DNA of 22,812 bases from an uncultured Oscillospiraceae bacterium (GCA_900548545.1 URKX01000034.1:1-22812), one strand, 5' to 3'; shown: positions 1 through 7,530, counted from the first letter of the stretch. Program-made: numbers and translations. The notes: generated by a model not told the origin, from the letters alone.

Positions 1-2
1 TC

Positions 3-1892
3 ATCCATTCCAAGACCTTCGACAACGGCATGATCTGCGCTTCCGAGCAGTCTGTCATTGTCCTGGATAAGGTCTACAAGGCTGTGAAGGATGAGTTCAT
101 CAAGCGCGGCTGCTATTTCCTCAACAAGGCTGAAACGGAAAAGGTCCGTAAGACCATCATCATCAACGGCGCTTTGAATGCCAAGATCGTTGGCCAAAAG
201 GCCCACACCATTGCTGCCCTGGCTGGTGTGGACGTGCCTGAAACTACAAAAATCATCATCGGCGAAGTGGAGAGCGTGGACATCTCTGAGGAGTTCGCTC
301 ACGAGAAACTTTCTCCCGTGCTGGCCATGTACCATGCCAAGACCTTCGACGAGGCCATTGAGAAAGCCGAGCACTTGATCGCTGACGGCGGTTACGGCCA
401 CACCTCCTCTCTGTACATCAATATTGCCGAGAAGGAAAAGATGGCCAAGCATCAGGCCGCTATGAAGACCTGCCGTATTCTGGTGAACACTCCCTCTTCC
501 CAGGGCGGTATCGGCGACCTGTACAACTTCAAACTGGCTCCCTCCCTTACCCTGGGCTGCGGTTCTTGGGGCGGTAACTCCGTTTCTGAGAACGTGGGTG
601 TCAAGCACCTGATCAATATCAAGACCGTCGCCGAGAGGAGAGAGAATATGCTGTGGTTCAGAACGCCTGAGAAGGTTTACTTTAAGAAGGGCTGTATGCC
701 CGTGGCCCTGGATGAGCTGAAGACCGAATACAACCGCAAGAAGGCGTTTATCGTCACCGACTCCTTCCTGTTCAAGAGCGGCTTTACCAAGAACGTCACC
801 GACAAGCTGGACGAGCTGGGCATCCAGTACGCCTGCTTTTACGACGTGGCTCCCGACCCCACCCTGGCCTGCGCCATGGAAGGCGTTAAGCAGATCCGCG
901 ACTTCGAGCCCGACGTGATCATCGCTTTGGGCGGCGGTTCCCCCATGGATGCCGCCAAGGTCATGTGGGTCCTGTATGAGCATCCCGATGCCGACTTCGT
1001 CTCTATGAGCATGGACTTCATGGATATCCGCAAGCGTATCTACAAGTTCCCCAAGATGGGCGAGAAGGCCATGATGGTGGCCATCCCCACCTCTTCCGGT
1101 ACTGGCTCCGAAGTGACTCCCTTCGCCATCATCACCGATGAAAAGACCGGCACCAAGTGGCCTCTGGCTGACTATGAACTGCTGCCCACCATGGCGATTG
1201 TGGACGCCGACAACATGATGACCCAGCCCAAGGGCCTGACCTCTGCTTCCGGTATCGACGTTATGACCCATGCCATCGAGGCTTATGTGTCCATCATGGC
1301 AACTCCCTTTACCGATGGCCTGGCCCTGAAGGCAATCAAGGCTGTGTTCGATTACCTGCCTTCCGCCTACGAGAATGGCGCCAACGATCCCTATGCCCGT
1401 GAGCGCATGGCTGAAGCTTCCTGCATGGCTGGCATGGCTTTCGCCAACGCCTTCCTGGGTGTGAACCACTCCATGGCCCACAAGCTGGGCGCTTACCATC
1501 ACCTGCCCCACGGCGTTGCCAACGCCCTGATCCTCACCGATGTGATCCGCTACAACGCTGCGGAAGTTCCCACCAAGATGGGCACCTTCTCCCAGTATCA
1601 GTACCCCCATGCCAAGGCCCGCTACGTGGAGGCCGCCCGCTTCGCCGGCATCCAGGGCAAGAACGATGATGAGGTCTTCGAAAACTTCATCCAGGCTTTG
1701 GAAGACCTGAAGGAGAAGATCGGCATCAAGAAGACCATCAAGGATTACGGCGTAGACGAGAAGTACTTCCTGGATACCTTGGACGAAATGGTGGAGAACG
1801 CCTTCAATGACCAGTGCACCGGCGCTAACCCCCGCTATCCGCTGATGAGTGAGATCAAAGAAATCTACCTGAAGTGCTACTACGGCAAGTAA
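3..1892 (+). CDS. adhE: Bifunctional acetaldehyde-CoA/alcohol dehydrogenase AdhE, 5'-truncated by window edge
   Basis: AdhE reduces acetyl-CoA to acetaldehyde and then ethanol, oxidising two NADH in the cytoplasm. The frame is open from base 3, so the gene begins upstream; about 629 residues are present against roughly 870-890 for full AdhE. The aldehyde dehydrogenase catalytic Cys motif (M-I-C-A-S-E-Q) is encoded at 30-50, with the Cys at 36-38, so only the N-terminal part of that domain is missing. A linker near 600-680 leads into the iron-dependent alcohol dehydrogenase domain, which has the nucleotide-binding GGGSPMDAAK motif near 928-960. Expected Fe ligands are Asp 1257-1259, His 1269-1271, His 1467-1469 and the PHG His at 1509-1511. 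No catalytic residue within the visible part is lost. The next gene starts 21 bases downstream, so the two are probably cotranscribed. Confidence 0.97.
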   Translation: MHSKTFDNGMICASEQSVIVLDKVYKAVKDEFIKRGCYFLNKAETEKVRKTIIINGALNAKIVGQKAHTIAALAGVDVPETTKIIIGEVESVDISEEFAHEKLSPVLAMYHAKTFDEAIEKAEHLIADGGYGHTSSLYINIAEKEKMAKHQAAMKTCRILVNTPSSQGGIGDLYNFKLAPSLTLGCGSWGGNSVSENVGVKHLINIKTVAERRENMLWFRTPEKVYFKKGCMPVALDELKTEYNRKKAFIVTDSFLFKSGFTKNVTDKLDELGIQYACFYDVAPDPTLACAMEGVKQIRDFEPDVIIALGGGSPMDAAKVMWVLYEHPDADFVSMSMDFMDIRKRIYKFPKMGEKAMMVAIPTSSGTGSEVTPFAIITDEKTGTKWPLADYELLPTMAIVDADNMMTQPKGLTSASGIDVMTHAIEAYVSIMATPFTDGLALKAIKAVFDYLPSAYENGANDPYARERMAEASCMAGMAFANAFLGVNHSMAHKLGAYHHLPHGVANALILTDVIRYNAAEVPTKMGTFSQYQYPHAKARYVEAARFAGIQGKNDDEVFENFIQALEDLKEKIGIKKTIKDYGVDEKYFLDTLDEMVENAFNDQCTGANPRYPLMSEIKEIYLKCYYGK

Positions 1893-1913
1893 ATAAACGG
1901 AGGAGTTTTCACT

Positions 1914-2666
1914 ATGAAACTGGAAAAGGTAATTGCAGTTCGGACTTCCAAGACTATCTATCGGGATGGCCAGTATGTTGTCAAGGTGTTTGACGAGGGT
2001 TATTCTAAGGCAGACATCCTCAATGAGGCTTTGAACATCGCCCGTGTGGAGGAAACTGGCCTGCCCATCCCCCATGTGGAGGAGGTCACCAAGATCGACG
2101 GCAAGTGGGCCATTGTCACCGATTACGCTGAGGGAAAGACCCTGGCGCAGCTGATGGCGGAGAACCCTGACAAAAAGGACGAGTACTTGGAGCGTTTTGT
2201 AGACATCCAGATCGAAGTCCAATCCCAAACCTGCCCCATGCTGAACCGTCTGAAGGAAAAGATGAAGCGGAAAATTTCCCAGACCGGCCTGGATGCTACC
2301 ACCCGTTATGAGCTGGACTCCCGCTTGGCTTCCATGCCCAACCACAACAAGCTGTGCCATGGCGATTTCAACCCCACCAACGTGGTGATTTCTCCCGACG
2401 GCGAGAGCTACTCCATCCTGGACTGGGCCCATGCCACCCAGGGCAACGCCTCTGCCGATGCTGCCCGCACCTACCTGCTGTTCTGGCTGGAGGGTGACAT
2501 TGACACGGCTGAGAAGTATATGAACCTCTTCTGCAAGAAGACCGATACCGCGAAACAGTATGTGCAGAAATGGCTGCCCATCGTGGCTGCTTCCCAGTCT
2601 GTGAAAGGCAAGCCTGAGGAGCGCGAGTTCCTGATGCACTGGGTCAATGTGGTGGAGTACGAATAA
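1914..2666 (+). CDS. APH/choline-kinase-fold phosphotransferase
   Basis: This 250-residue protein belongs to the aminoglycoside phosphotransferase/choline kinase superfamily of small-molecule kinases. The Brenner-type catalytic loop HGDFNPTN covers residues 149-156 (base Asp151, Asn156) and the metal-binding I-L-D-W motif contains Asp170. A likely ATP-contacting Lys lies in V-V-K-V-F near residue 24. The SD GGAGGAG at 1899-1905 gives a clear start. The gene sits 21 bases after adhE and ahead of a terminator, so it is the last gene of that transcript. The substrate cannot be read from sequence. Resistance to an aminoglycoside is unlikely from this context, and a sugar, amino-alcohol or cofactor substrate is equally possible. 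Fold assignment is firm, function is open. Confidence 0.85.
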   Translation: MKLEKVIAVRTSKTIYRDGQYVVKVFDEGYSKADILNEALNIARVEETGLPIPHVEEVTKIDGKWAIVTDYAEGKTLAQLMAENPDKKDEYLERFVDIQIEVQSQTCPMLNRLKEKMKRKISQTGLDATTRYELDSRLASMPNHNKLCHGDFNPTNVVISPDGESYSILDWAHATQGNASADAARTYLLFWLEGDIDTAEKYMNLFCKKTDTAKQYVQKWLPIVAASQSVKGKPEEREFLMHWVNVVEYE

Positions 2667-2725
2667 TCTCTGCTTGCAAGGCCTCAGCTTAAAAAAGTAA
2701 GTTCCTTGAATTTGCGCGCGGGAAG

Positions 2726-2765
2726 AGAGGCGCCGCGCTGTGCTTCTACGGCGCGGCCTCTTTTC
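2726..2765 (+). terminator. Rho-independent terminator after adhE-kinase unit
   Basis: A GC-rich hairpin pairs AGAGGC plus CGCGC with GCGCG plus GCCTCT, with a two-base bulge, and is followed by TTTT. It lies 60 bases after the kinase stop and separates that unit from the hydrogenase locus. Confidence 0.75.
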
Positions 2766-2776
2766 TACATTACCAT

Positions 2777-2788
2777 TAAAATATTTTA
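2777..2788. promoter_or_regulatory. AT-rich perfect palindrome upstream of hydrogenase locus
   Basis: The 12-base perfect palindrome TAAAATATTTTA lies between the upstream terminator and the SD at 2803-2808 of the first hydrogen-locus gene. It is in the right place for an operator overlapping the promoter. No convincing -35/-10 pair was found here, and the site does not match the Rex consensus. A chance AT-rich palindrome remains possible. Confidence 0.3.
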
Positions 2789-2816
2789 TCCCAAATCGAT
2801 TTAGGAGGATGAAATC

Positions 2817-3059
2817 ATGAAATGTACCATTTGCATCGGCAGCTCTTGCCACTTGAAGGGCTCCCGTCAGATCGTTGAACAACTCCAATACCTGGTGAAG
2901 GAAAACCACTTGGAAGATAAGGTAGAGCTGGGCGGCACCTTCTGCATGGGCAACTGTGTCAATGGCGTGAATGTCACTCTGGACGACAAGCTGTATTCCC
3001 TGTCGCCCGAAACCACCAAGGATTTCTTCGAGAAAGAGATCCTCGCAAAAGTACAATAA
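2817..3059 (+). CDS. Small thioredoxin-like [2Fe-2S] ferredoxin-domain protein (NuoE/HydC-like)
   Basis: This 80-residue protein carries the cysteine pattern of thioredoxin-like [2Fe-2S] ferredoxins: Cys6-x4-Cys11 near the N-terminus and Cys43-x3-Cys47 in the middle, plus an additional Cys3. It is about the size of the [2Fe-2S] domain of NuoE without the helical N-terminal part. It probably passes electrons to or from the hydrogenase-type proteins encoded just downstream, which is an inference from position. The SD AGGAGGA lies just before the ATG. It heads the four-gene locus and is separated from the next gene by 95 bases that contain a hairpin. Confidence 0.88.
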   Translation: MKCTICIGSSCHLKGSRQIVEQLQYLVKENHLEDKVELGGTFCMGNCVNGVNVTLDDKLYSLSPETTKDFFEKEILAKVQ

Positions 3060-3076
3060 AACCCATCACGCAGGAA

Positions 3077-3107
3077 GCTCCATCAGTGACAGATGCCATT
3101 GATGGAG
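3077..3107 (+). other. Inverted-repeat hairpin in the gap before the sensory hydrogenase
   Basis: CTCCATCA at 3077-3084 pairs perfectly with TGATGGAG at 3100-3107, leaving a 15-base loop. Only three Ts follow, so it is not a typical terminator. It could be an mRNA processing or stability element, or an attenuator, that sets the ratio of the small ferredoxin to the downstream proteins. Confidence 0.5.
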
Positions 3108-3137
3108 TTTGCCGTGCCCGGACCCTTATTTTCATTT

Positions 3138-3144
3138 GGAGAGG
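3138..3144 (+). promoter_or_regulatory. SD that decides the start of the sensory hydrogenase
   Basis: GGAGAGG stands 10 bases before the ATG at 3155. A possible upstream ATG at 3086 in the same frame lies inside the 3077-3107 hairpin and has no SD, so it was rejected. Confidence 0.7.
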
Positions 3145-3154
3145 TTGTTCCTAC

Positions 3155-4828
3155 ATGGCTGAATATTTGAAGTTAAAAAAATCCAACTGCGTCAACTGCT
3201 ATAAGTGCATCCGCCACTGCCCTGTGAAGTCCATCAAATACTCCACGGGCCAGGCACAGATCGTCAGCGACGAGTGCATCCTGTGCGGCCAGTGCTTTGT
3301 AGTATGTCCCCAGAACGCCAAGGAGATCCGCAATGATGTGCCTCATGCCATTGAGCTGCTGAAGGAAGGCAACGTCATTGCCAGCGTGGCTCCCTCTTTT
3401 GTGGCCAATTATCCGGGCGCCACCATTGCCACCATGGAAAAAGCTCTAAAACGGCTGGGCTTTTCCGCCGTGGAAGAGACCGCCATCGGCGCTTCCATTG
3501 TGAAAACCGAGTATGAAAACATCATCCGGGAGGGTAAGCAGGAAGTAATTATCTCCACCTGCTGCCATTCCGTGAATACTTTGGTGGAGAAGTATTACCC
3601 CGAGGTATTGCCCTATCTGGCCACGGTGCTCTCTCCCATGCAGGCTCATTGCCAAAAAATAAAGAGGGAGAACCCCGGGGCAAAAACCGTGTTTATCGGG
3701 CCCTGCATCTCCAAAAAAGCCGAAGCCGAGGCCTATCCGGGCTATGTGGACTGTGTCCTGACGTTTGAGGAACTTTCCGCCTGGTTCAAGCAGGAAGGCG
3801 TGAGCATCGAGCAGGGGGAAGACCATCTGGAAGAAAGCCGGGCGCGTTTGTTCCCCACATCAGGCGGCATCCTGCGTACCATGAACTGCGATTCCGACGA
3901 GTACACGTATTTAGTGGTGGATGGCATCGACAACTGCATTGCCGCATTGGATGACATCAAAGAAGGCCGTTTGAAAAAGTGCTTTATCGAAATGTCCATC
4001 TGCGCGGGCAGCTGTGTGGGCGGCCCTGCTATGGAGCGTGAACGCCGCCGTCCTGTGACGGATACCATTGCTGTCAACCGGTACGCCGGTAAGAAGGACT
4101 TTGCAGTGGAGCAGCCTGCCAAGGCAGACCTGATCAAAGATCACCGCTTCATCGGCCTGCACCGCCAGATGCCTGGGGAAAGGGAGATCCAGGAGATCCT
4201 CCAGAAAACCGGAAAGTTCACCCCCGAGCAGGAGCTCAACTGCGGCGCCTGTGGTTACAACACTTGCCGTGAAAAGGCCATTGCTGTGTACCAGGGGAAA
4301 GCCGATATCAATATGTGCCTGCCCTTCCTGACCCAGAAAGCCGAGAGCTTTTCCGATACCATCATCAATAACACTCCCAATGGCATCATCGTGCTCAACG
4401 AGGATTTGGAAGTACAGCAGATCAACACGGCTGCTTGCCGGATCATGAATATCCGCCATGCTTCTGATGTGCTGGGCGATCAGGTCATCCGCGTCTTGGA
4501 TCCCAAGGTGTTCTTGGATGTGATGTCCACCGGCATGAGTGTGCGGGATGAAAAGGTGTACTTGACCGAGTATAAGCGCTATGTGGAGCAGTCGGTCATT
4601 TATGACAAGAGCTACCACATCGTGATGTGTATCATGCGCGATGTTACCGAGGAAGAGCGGGAGCGCATGAGCAAAGAAAAGATCAGCCAGCAGACCATTG
4701 AGATGACAGACCGGGTCATCGAAAAGCAGATGCGCATGGCGCAGGAGATCGCTTCCCTGTTGGGCGAAACCACTGCGGAAACCAAGATCGCGCTGACTAA
4801 GCTGAAGGATTCGTTGGCAGATGAATAA
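3155..4828 (+). CDS. Putative sensory [FeFe]-hydrogenase with ferredoxin clusters and C-terminal PAS domain (HydS-like)
   Basis: This 557-residue protein starts with two [4Fe-4S] motifs (Cys12/15/18/22 and Cys41/44/47/51). A hydrogenase large-subunit C-terminal domain follows at about 70-290. The four expected H-cluster cysteines are present: Cys137, Cys184 (GPCISKK), Cys283 and Cys287. Cys136, the usual proton-relay position, is also kept, but the Pro of the canonical TSCCP motif is His138. Next come a further four-Cys Fe-S motif (Cys363/366/371/388), a PAS domain at about 400-510 and a C-terminal helical, probably coiled-coil tail. This layout matches sensory (HydS) [FeFe]-hydrogenases, thought to sense H2 or redox state rather than turn over H2 in bulk. 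The stop overlaps the phosphatase start by 8 bases, indicating translational coupling. Which HydS subgroup it belongs to needs a phylogeny. Confidence 0.87.
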   Translation: MAEYLKLKKSNCVNCYKCIRHCPVKSIKYSTGQAQIVSDECILCGQCFVVCPQNAKEIRNDVPHAIELLKEGNVIASVAPSFVANYPGATIATMEKALKRLGFSAVEETAIGASIVKTEYENIIREGKQEVIISTCCHSVNTLVEKYYPEVLPYLATVLSPMQAHCQKIKRENPGAKTVFIGPCISKKAEAEAYPGYVDCVLTFEELSAWFKQEGVSIEQGEDHLEESRARLFPTSGGILRTMNCDSDEYTYLVVDGIDNCIAALDDIKEGRLKKCFIEMSICAGSCVGGPAMERERRRPVTDTIAVNRYAGKKDFAVEQPAKADLIKDHRFIGLHRQMPGEREIQEILQKTGKFTPEQELNCGACGYNTCREKAIAVYQGKADINMCLPFLTQKAESFSDTIINNTPNGIIVLNEDLEVQQINTAACRIMNIRHASDVLGDQVIRVLDPKVFLDVMSTGMSVRDEKVYLTEYKRYVEQSVIYDKSYHIVMCIMRDVTEEERERMSKEKISQQTIEMTDRVIEKQMRMAQEIASLLGETTAETKIALTKLKDSLADE

Positions 4829-5993
4829 CCTTTGTACCGACATCGGATATTTAAGCCTGAACAAGTGGGGGGAACAGCTCTGCGGCGACCGGGTTGAAAT
4901 CGTCGACCAGGGGGAAGACTCCACTGTAATCGTTCTGGCTGACGGAATGGGGAGCGGCGTTAAGGCGAATATTCTCTCTTCCTTGACCTCCAAGATCATC
5001 TCCACGATGATGGCGGCCAATATGCGCCTGGAAGACTGCGTTTCCACCATTGCCTCCACACTGCCGGTCTGCGCTGTGCGGGGGGTGGCCTATTCCACTT
5101 TTACCATCATCCATATCATTGAGAATGAAGAGGCAGAGATCATCCAGTATGACAACCCCCTGCTGATCCTCATCCGGGATGGGAAGTTTGTTGAGATCCC
5201 CAAAACCGGCACGGAGATCGAGGGTAAGATGATCTACAAATCCAAGATCAAGCTTCAGGAAAACGACTTCTTGTTTACCATGAGCGACGGCACCATTCAC
5301 GCCGGCGTGGGCGAGTCCCTGAACTTTGGCTGGGAGAGGAAAGACATCATCAACTTCTTGGAGATGATGTATGACCAGTCGTATACCGCGAAAACATTTG
5401 CCGCCATCCTGTTGGAAGAGTGCAACCATTTGTATGGCGGCCATCCAGGGGATGACACCACGGTGTGTGTCGTGAAGGTGCGCGACCGTTCGCAGGTGAA
5501 CCTGATGATCGGCCCGCCTTCTGACCGGAAGGACACGAACAAGTATATGTCCCTGTTCTTCTCCAAAGAGGGAAAGCACATTGTCTGCGGCGGCACCACT
5601 TCCACGCTGGCCTCTGAGTTTTTGCACAAACCTATGGTGGCTGATCTGAACTATTTGGATCCGGAGATCCCGCCCATCGCGAAGATTGAGGGCGTAGACT
5701 TGGTCACGGAAGGCGTGATCACCATCAGCAGGGTACTGGAGTACGCCAAAAATTTCCTGGAGGACAATTCCTCTTACAGCCAGTGGGGATATAAGCGGGA
5801 CGGCGCCTCCCTTATTGCCCGGATGCTTTTCGAGGAAGCTACCGATATCAATTTCTTCGTGGGACGGGCTATCAACCCTGCCCACCAAAACCCCAACCTG
5901 CCCATCAACTTTAACATTAAAATGCGTTTGGTGGAGGAACTGAGCGAATGCTTGAAGCAGATGGGCAAGCGCATTAAGGTGAGCTACTTCTAA
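4821..5993 (+). CDS. SpoIIE/PP2C-type serine phosphatase with unassigned C-terminal domain
   Basis: Residues 1-222 form a SpoIIE-type PP2C phosphatase. Metal-binding aspartates appear in order: Asp23 (CGDRVE), Asp41 (LADGMGSG), Asp156 (SDGTIHAG) and Asp211-Asp212 (GDDTTV). Residues about 223-390 form an additional domain with a GGTTSTLASEF motif and a G-V-D-L-V-T-E-G segment, which I cannot assign. No membrane segment or signal peptide is visible, so it is cytoplasmic. It overlaps the PAS-bearing hydrogenase gene by 8 bases, so it is the likely output of that sensor, dephosphorylating a Ser/Thr phosphoprotein encoded elsewhere. It is not the sporulation SpoIIE itself, because it lacks that protein's large N-terminal membrane region. 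Confidence 0.88.
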   Translation: MNNLCTDIGYLSLNKWGEQLCGDRVEIVDQGEDSTVIVLADGMGSGVKANILSSLTSKIISTMMAANMRLEDCVSTIASTLPVCAVRGVAYSTFTIIHIIENEEAEIIQYDNPLLILIRDGKFVEIPKTGTEIEGKMIYKSKIKLQENDFLFTMSDGTIHAGVGESLNFGWERKDIINFLEMMYDQSYTAKTFAAILLEECNHLYGGHPGDDTTVCVVKVRDRSQVNLMIGPPSDRKDTNKYMSLFFSKEGKHIVCGGTTSTLASEFLHKPMVADLNYLDPEIPPIAKIEGVDLVTEGVITISRVLEYAKNFLEDNSSYSQWGYKRDGASLIARMLFEEATDINFFVGRAINPAHQNPNLPINFNIKMRLVEELSECLKQMGKRIKVSYF

Positions 5994-6032
5994 GCGCTGC
6001 GACAAGAAAGAAAGGAAGGTTCAAGAAAACAT

Positions 6033-7481
6033 ATGGCCACAATTCCCATGAAAGACAGAAAATTTGATACCCAGGTACAATACCTGAAATATAAGGTTCT
6101 TCGTGAGGTTGCCCGTTATGCCTTTGAGGACCGTTTGTTGGACGCCTATACGGAAATCCCCAAGCTGATCGTCAAGGAGAAACCCACCATGCGCTGCTGC
6201 ATCTACAAAGAGCGGGCCATTGTGGAAGAGCGCATCAAGCTGGCCATGGGCGGCGATAAAAACAACCCCAATGTCATCGAAGTGATCGACATTGCCTGCG
6301 ACGAGTGCCCCATGTCCGGCTACAATGTCAGCGACGCCTGCCGTGGCTGCATTGCCCACCGCTGTGAGGACGCTTGCCGGGTAGGCGCCATCACCTTTGA
6401 CGAGCACCTTCACGCCCACATTGACAAATCCAAGTGTGTAGAGTGCGGCCAGTGCGCCAAAGTGTGCCCCTACAGCGCCATTGTCAACCAGAAGCGTCCT
6501 TGCGAAAACGCCTGCAAGATCCATGCCATCAGCATGGGGGAGGGCGGCGCCGCTTCCATCGACAATGAAACCTGCATTTCCTGCGGTGCCTGCGCCTACC
6601 AGTGCCCCTTTGGCGCCATTGTGGATAAATCCTTTATCCTGGATGTGGTTGACCTCATCAAAAAGAGCGACAACAACAAAAACTACAAGCTGTATGCTGT
6701 GGTGGCGCCCTCTATTTCCAGCCAGTTCAGCTATGCCAAGCTGGGCCAGGTGATCACCGGTATCCAGAAGCTGGGCTTCTTCCATGTGGTGGAGGCTGCC
6801 TTGGGTGCTGATATGGTGGCGTACGCCGAGTCTGCGGAGCTCGCGGAAAAGGGCTTCCTGACCAGTTCCTGCTGCCCCGCCTTTGTGGATTATGTTGAGA
6901 AGCAATTCCCCCAGCTGAAGGAACACGTTTCCCATAATCTGTCCCCTGCTGCGACCATCGCCAAGTACATCAAGGAAACCACTCCCAACGCCAAGGTCGT
7001 CTTCATTGGGCCTTGCACTGCCAAGAAGATGGAGTTCCAGAAGGAGGAGCTGAAGCCCTACATTGACAGCACCATTACCTTCGAAGAGCTGCAAGCCTTG
7101 TTTGACAGCCGGGACATCGATTTGAAGTCCCTGGAGGAAGGCGTGCTGGACAACGCCTCTTACTATGGCCGTATCTTCGCTCGCAGCGGCGGCTTGAGCG
7201 ACGCTGTCACCCAGGCTCTGAAGGAACAAGGTCTGGATACGAAGTTCGAGCTGAAAGCCATTGCTTGCGACGGCATCGAGGCTTGCCGGATGGCCTTGCT
7301 GAAGGCTTCCAAGAATGTGCTGCCCGGAAACTTTATTGAGGGCATGGCCTGTATTGGCGGCTGTATTGGCGGCGCTGGCTGCTTGACCCATGGTGACAAG
7401 AACAAGGCTGATGTGGACAAGTATGGTAGGGAAGCCTTAGAAAAGACCATTTCCGACGCCATTGGTGTGCTGAAAAAATAA
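6033..7481 (+). CDS. [FeFe]-hydrogenase, group B type
   Basis: This 482-residue cytoplasmic enzyme probably evolves H2 from reduced ferredoxin. A Cys-rich N-terminal part holds several Fe-S motifs: Cys89/92 and Cys103/106/111/115, Cys135/138/141/145 with Cys157/161, and Cys181/184/187/191. The H-domain follows, with SSCCPAF (proton-relay Cys280, cluster ligand Cys281), GPCTAKK (Cys328) and EGMACIGGC (Cys440, Cys444). Canonical group A enzymes read TSCCPGW, MPCxxK and EVMACxGGC, so the variants here (Ser for Thr, Phe for Trp, Gly-Pro-Cys for Met-Pro-Cys) point to the group B family. An aggaagg SD lies 13 bases before the ATG. The gene is 39 bases after the phosphatase and closes the operon. 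No hydE/F/G maturation genes are in the window, so maturation must be encoded elsewhere. Confidence 0.93.
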   Translation: MATIPMKDRKFDTQVQYLKYKVLREVARYAFEDRLLDAYTEIPKLIVKEKPTMRCCIYKERAIVEERIKLAMGGDKNNPNVIEVIDIACDECPMSGYNVSDACRGCIAHRCEDACRVGAITFDEHLHAHIDKSKCVECGQCAKVCPYSAIVNQKRPCENACKIHAISMGEGGAASIDNETCISCGACAYQCPFGAIVDKSFILDVVDLIKKSDNNKNYKLYAVVAPSISSQFSYAKLGQVITGIQKLGFFHVVEAALGADMVAYAESAELAEKGFLTSSCCPAFVDYVEKQFPQLKEHVSHNLSPAATIAKYIKETTPNAKVVFIGPCTAKKMEFQKEELKPYIDSTITFEELQALFDSRDIDLKSLEEGVLDNASYYGRIFARSGGLSDAVTQALKEQGLDTKFELKAIACDGIEACRMALLKASKNVLPGNFIEGMACIGGCIGGAGCLTHGDKNKADVDKYGREALEKTISDAIGVLKK

Positions 7482-7493
7482 ATTGTTATAAAG

Positions 7494-7530
7494 CCAAAAA
7501 GGGCCGCTGCACACTGTGCAGCGGCCCTTA
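7494..7530. terminator. Bidirectional terminator between convergent genes
   Basis: A perfect 13-base stem (GGGCCGCTGCACA at 7501-7513 with its complement at 7515-7527) has a one-base centre. Five As precede it, so the minus strand reads a T-run after the hairpin, and TTACATTTTT follows on the plus strand. It can end both the hydrogenase operon and the opposite membrane-protein gene. Confidence 0.9.

Noticed and set aside
1914..2666. Aminoglycoside resistance gene
   Set aside because: Only the superfamily fold is supported; the gene sits in an adhE operon with no sign of a mobile element.
2754..2787. Sigma-A promoter for the hydrogenase locus
   Set aside because: Candidate -10 boxes in the AT-rich stretch have no matching -35 at 16-18 bases, so none was called.
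3086..3154. N-terminal extension of the sensory hydrogenase from ATG at 3086
   Set aside because: The start lies in a hairpin loop and has no SD; the ATG at 3155 has one and begins right before the ferredoxin motif.
3911..5059. Long open frame on the minus strand opposite the sensory hydrogenase and phosphatase
   Set aside because: It is antisense to two genes with clear motifs, has low-complexity His/Leu/Asp content without domains, and no SD-led start.
4851..6005. 384-codon minus-strand open frame opposite the phosphatase
   Set aside because: Shadow of the phosphatase frame caused by codon bias; the plus strand has the full set of PP2C motifs.
6021..7391. 456-codon minus-strand open frame opposite the hydrogenase
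   Set aside because: Shadow of a Cys-rich gene with unambiguous H-cluster motifs; the antisense product is Gly/Ala/Val/His-rich with no recognised domain.
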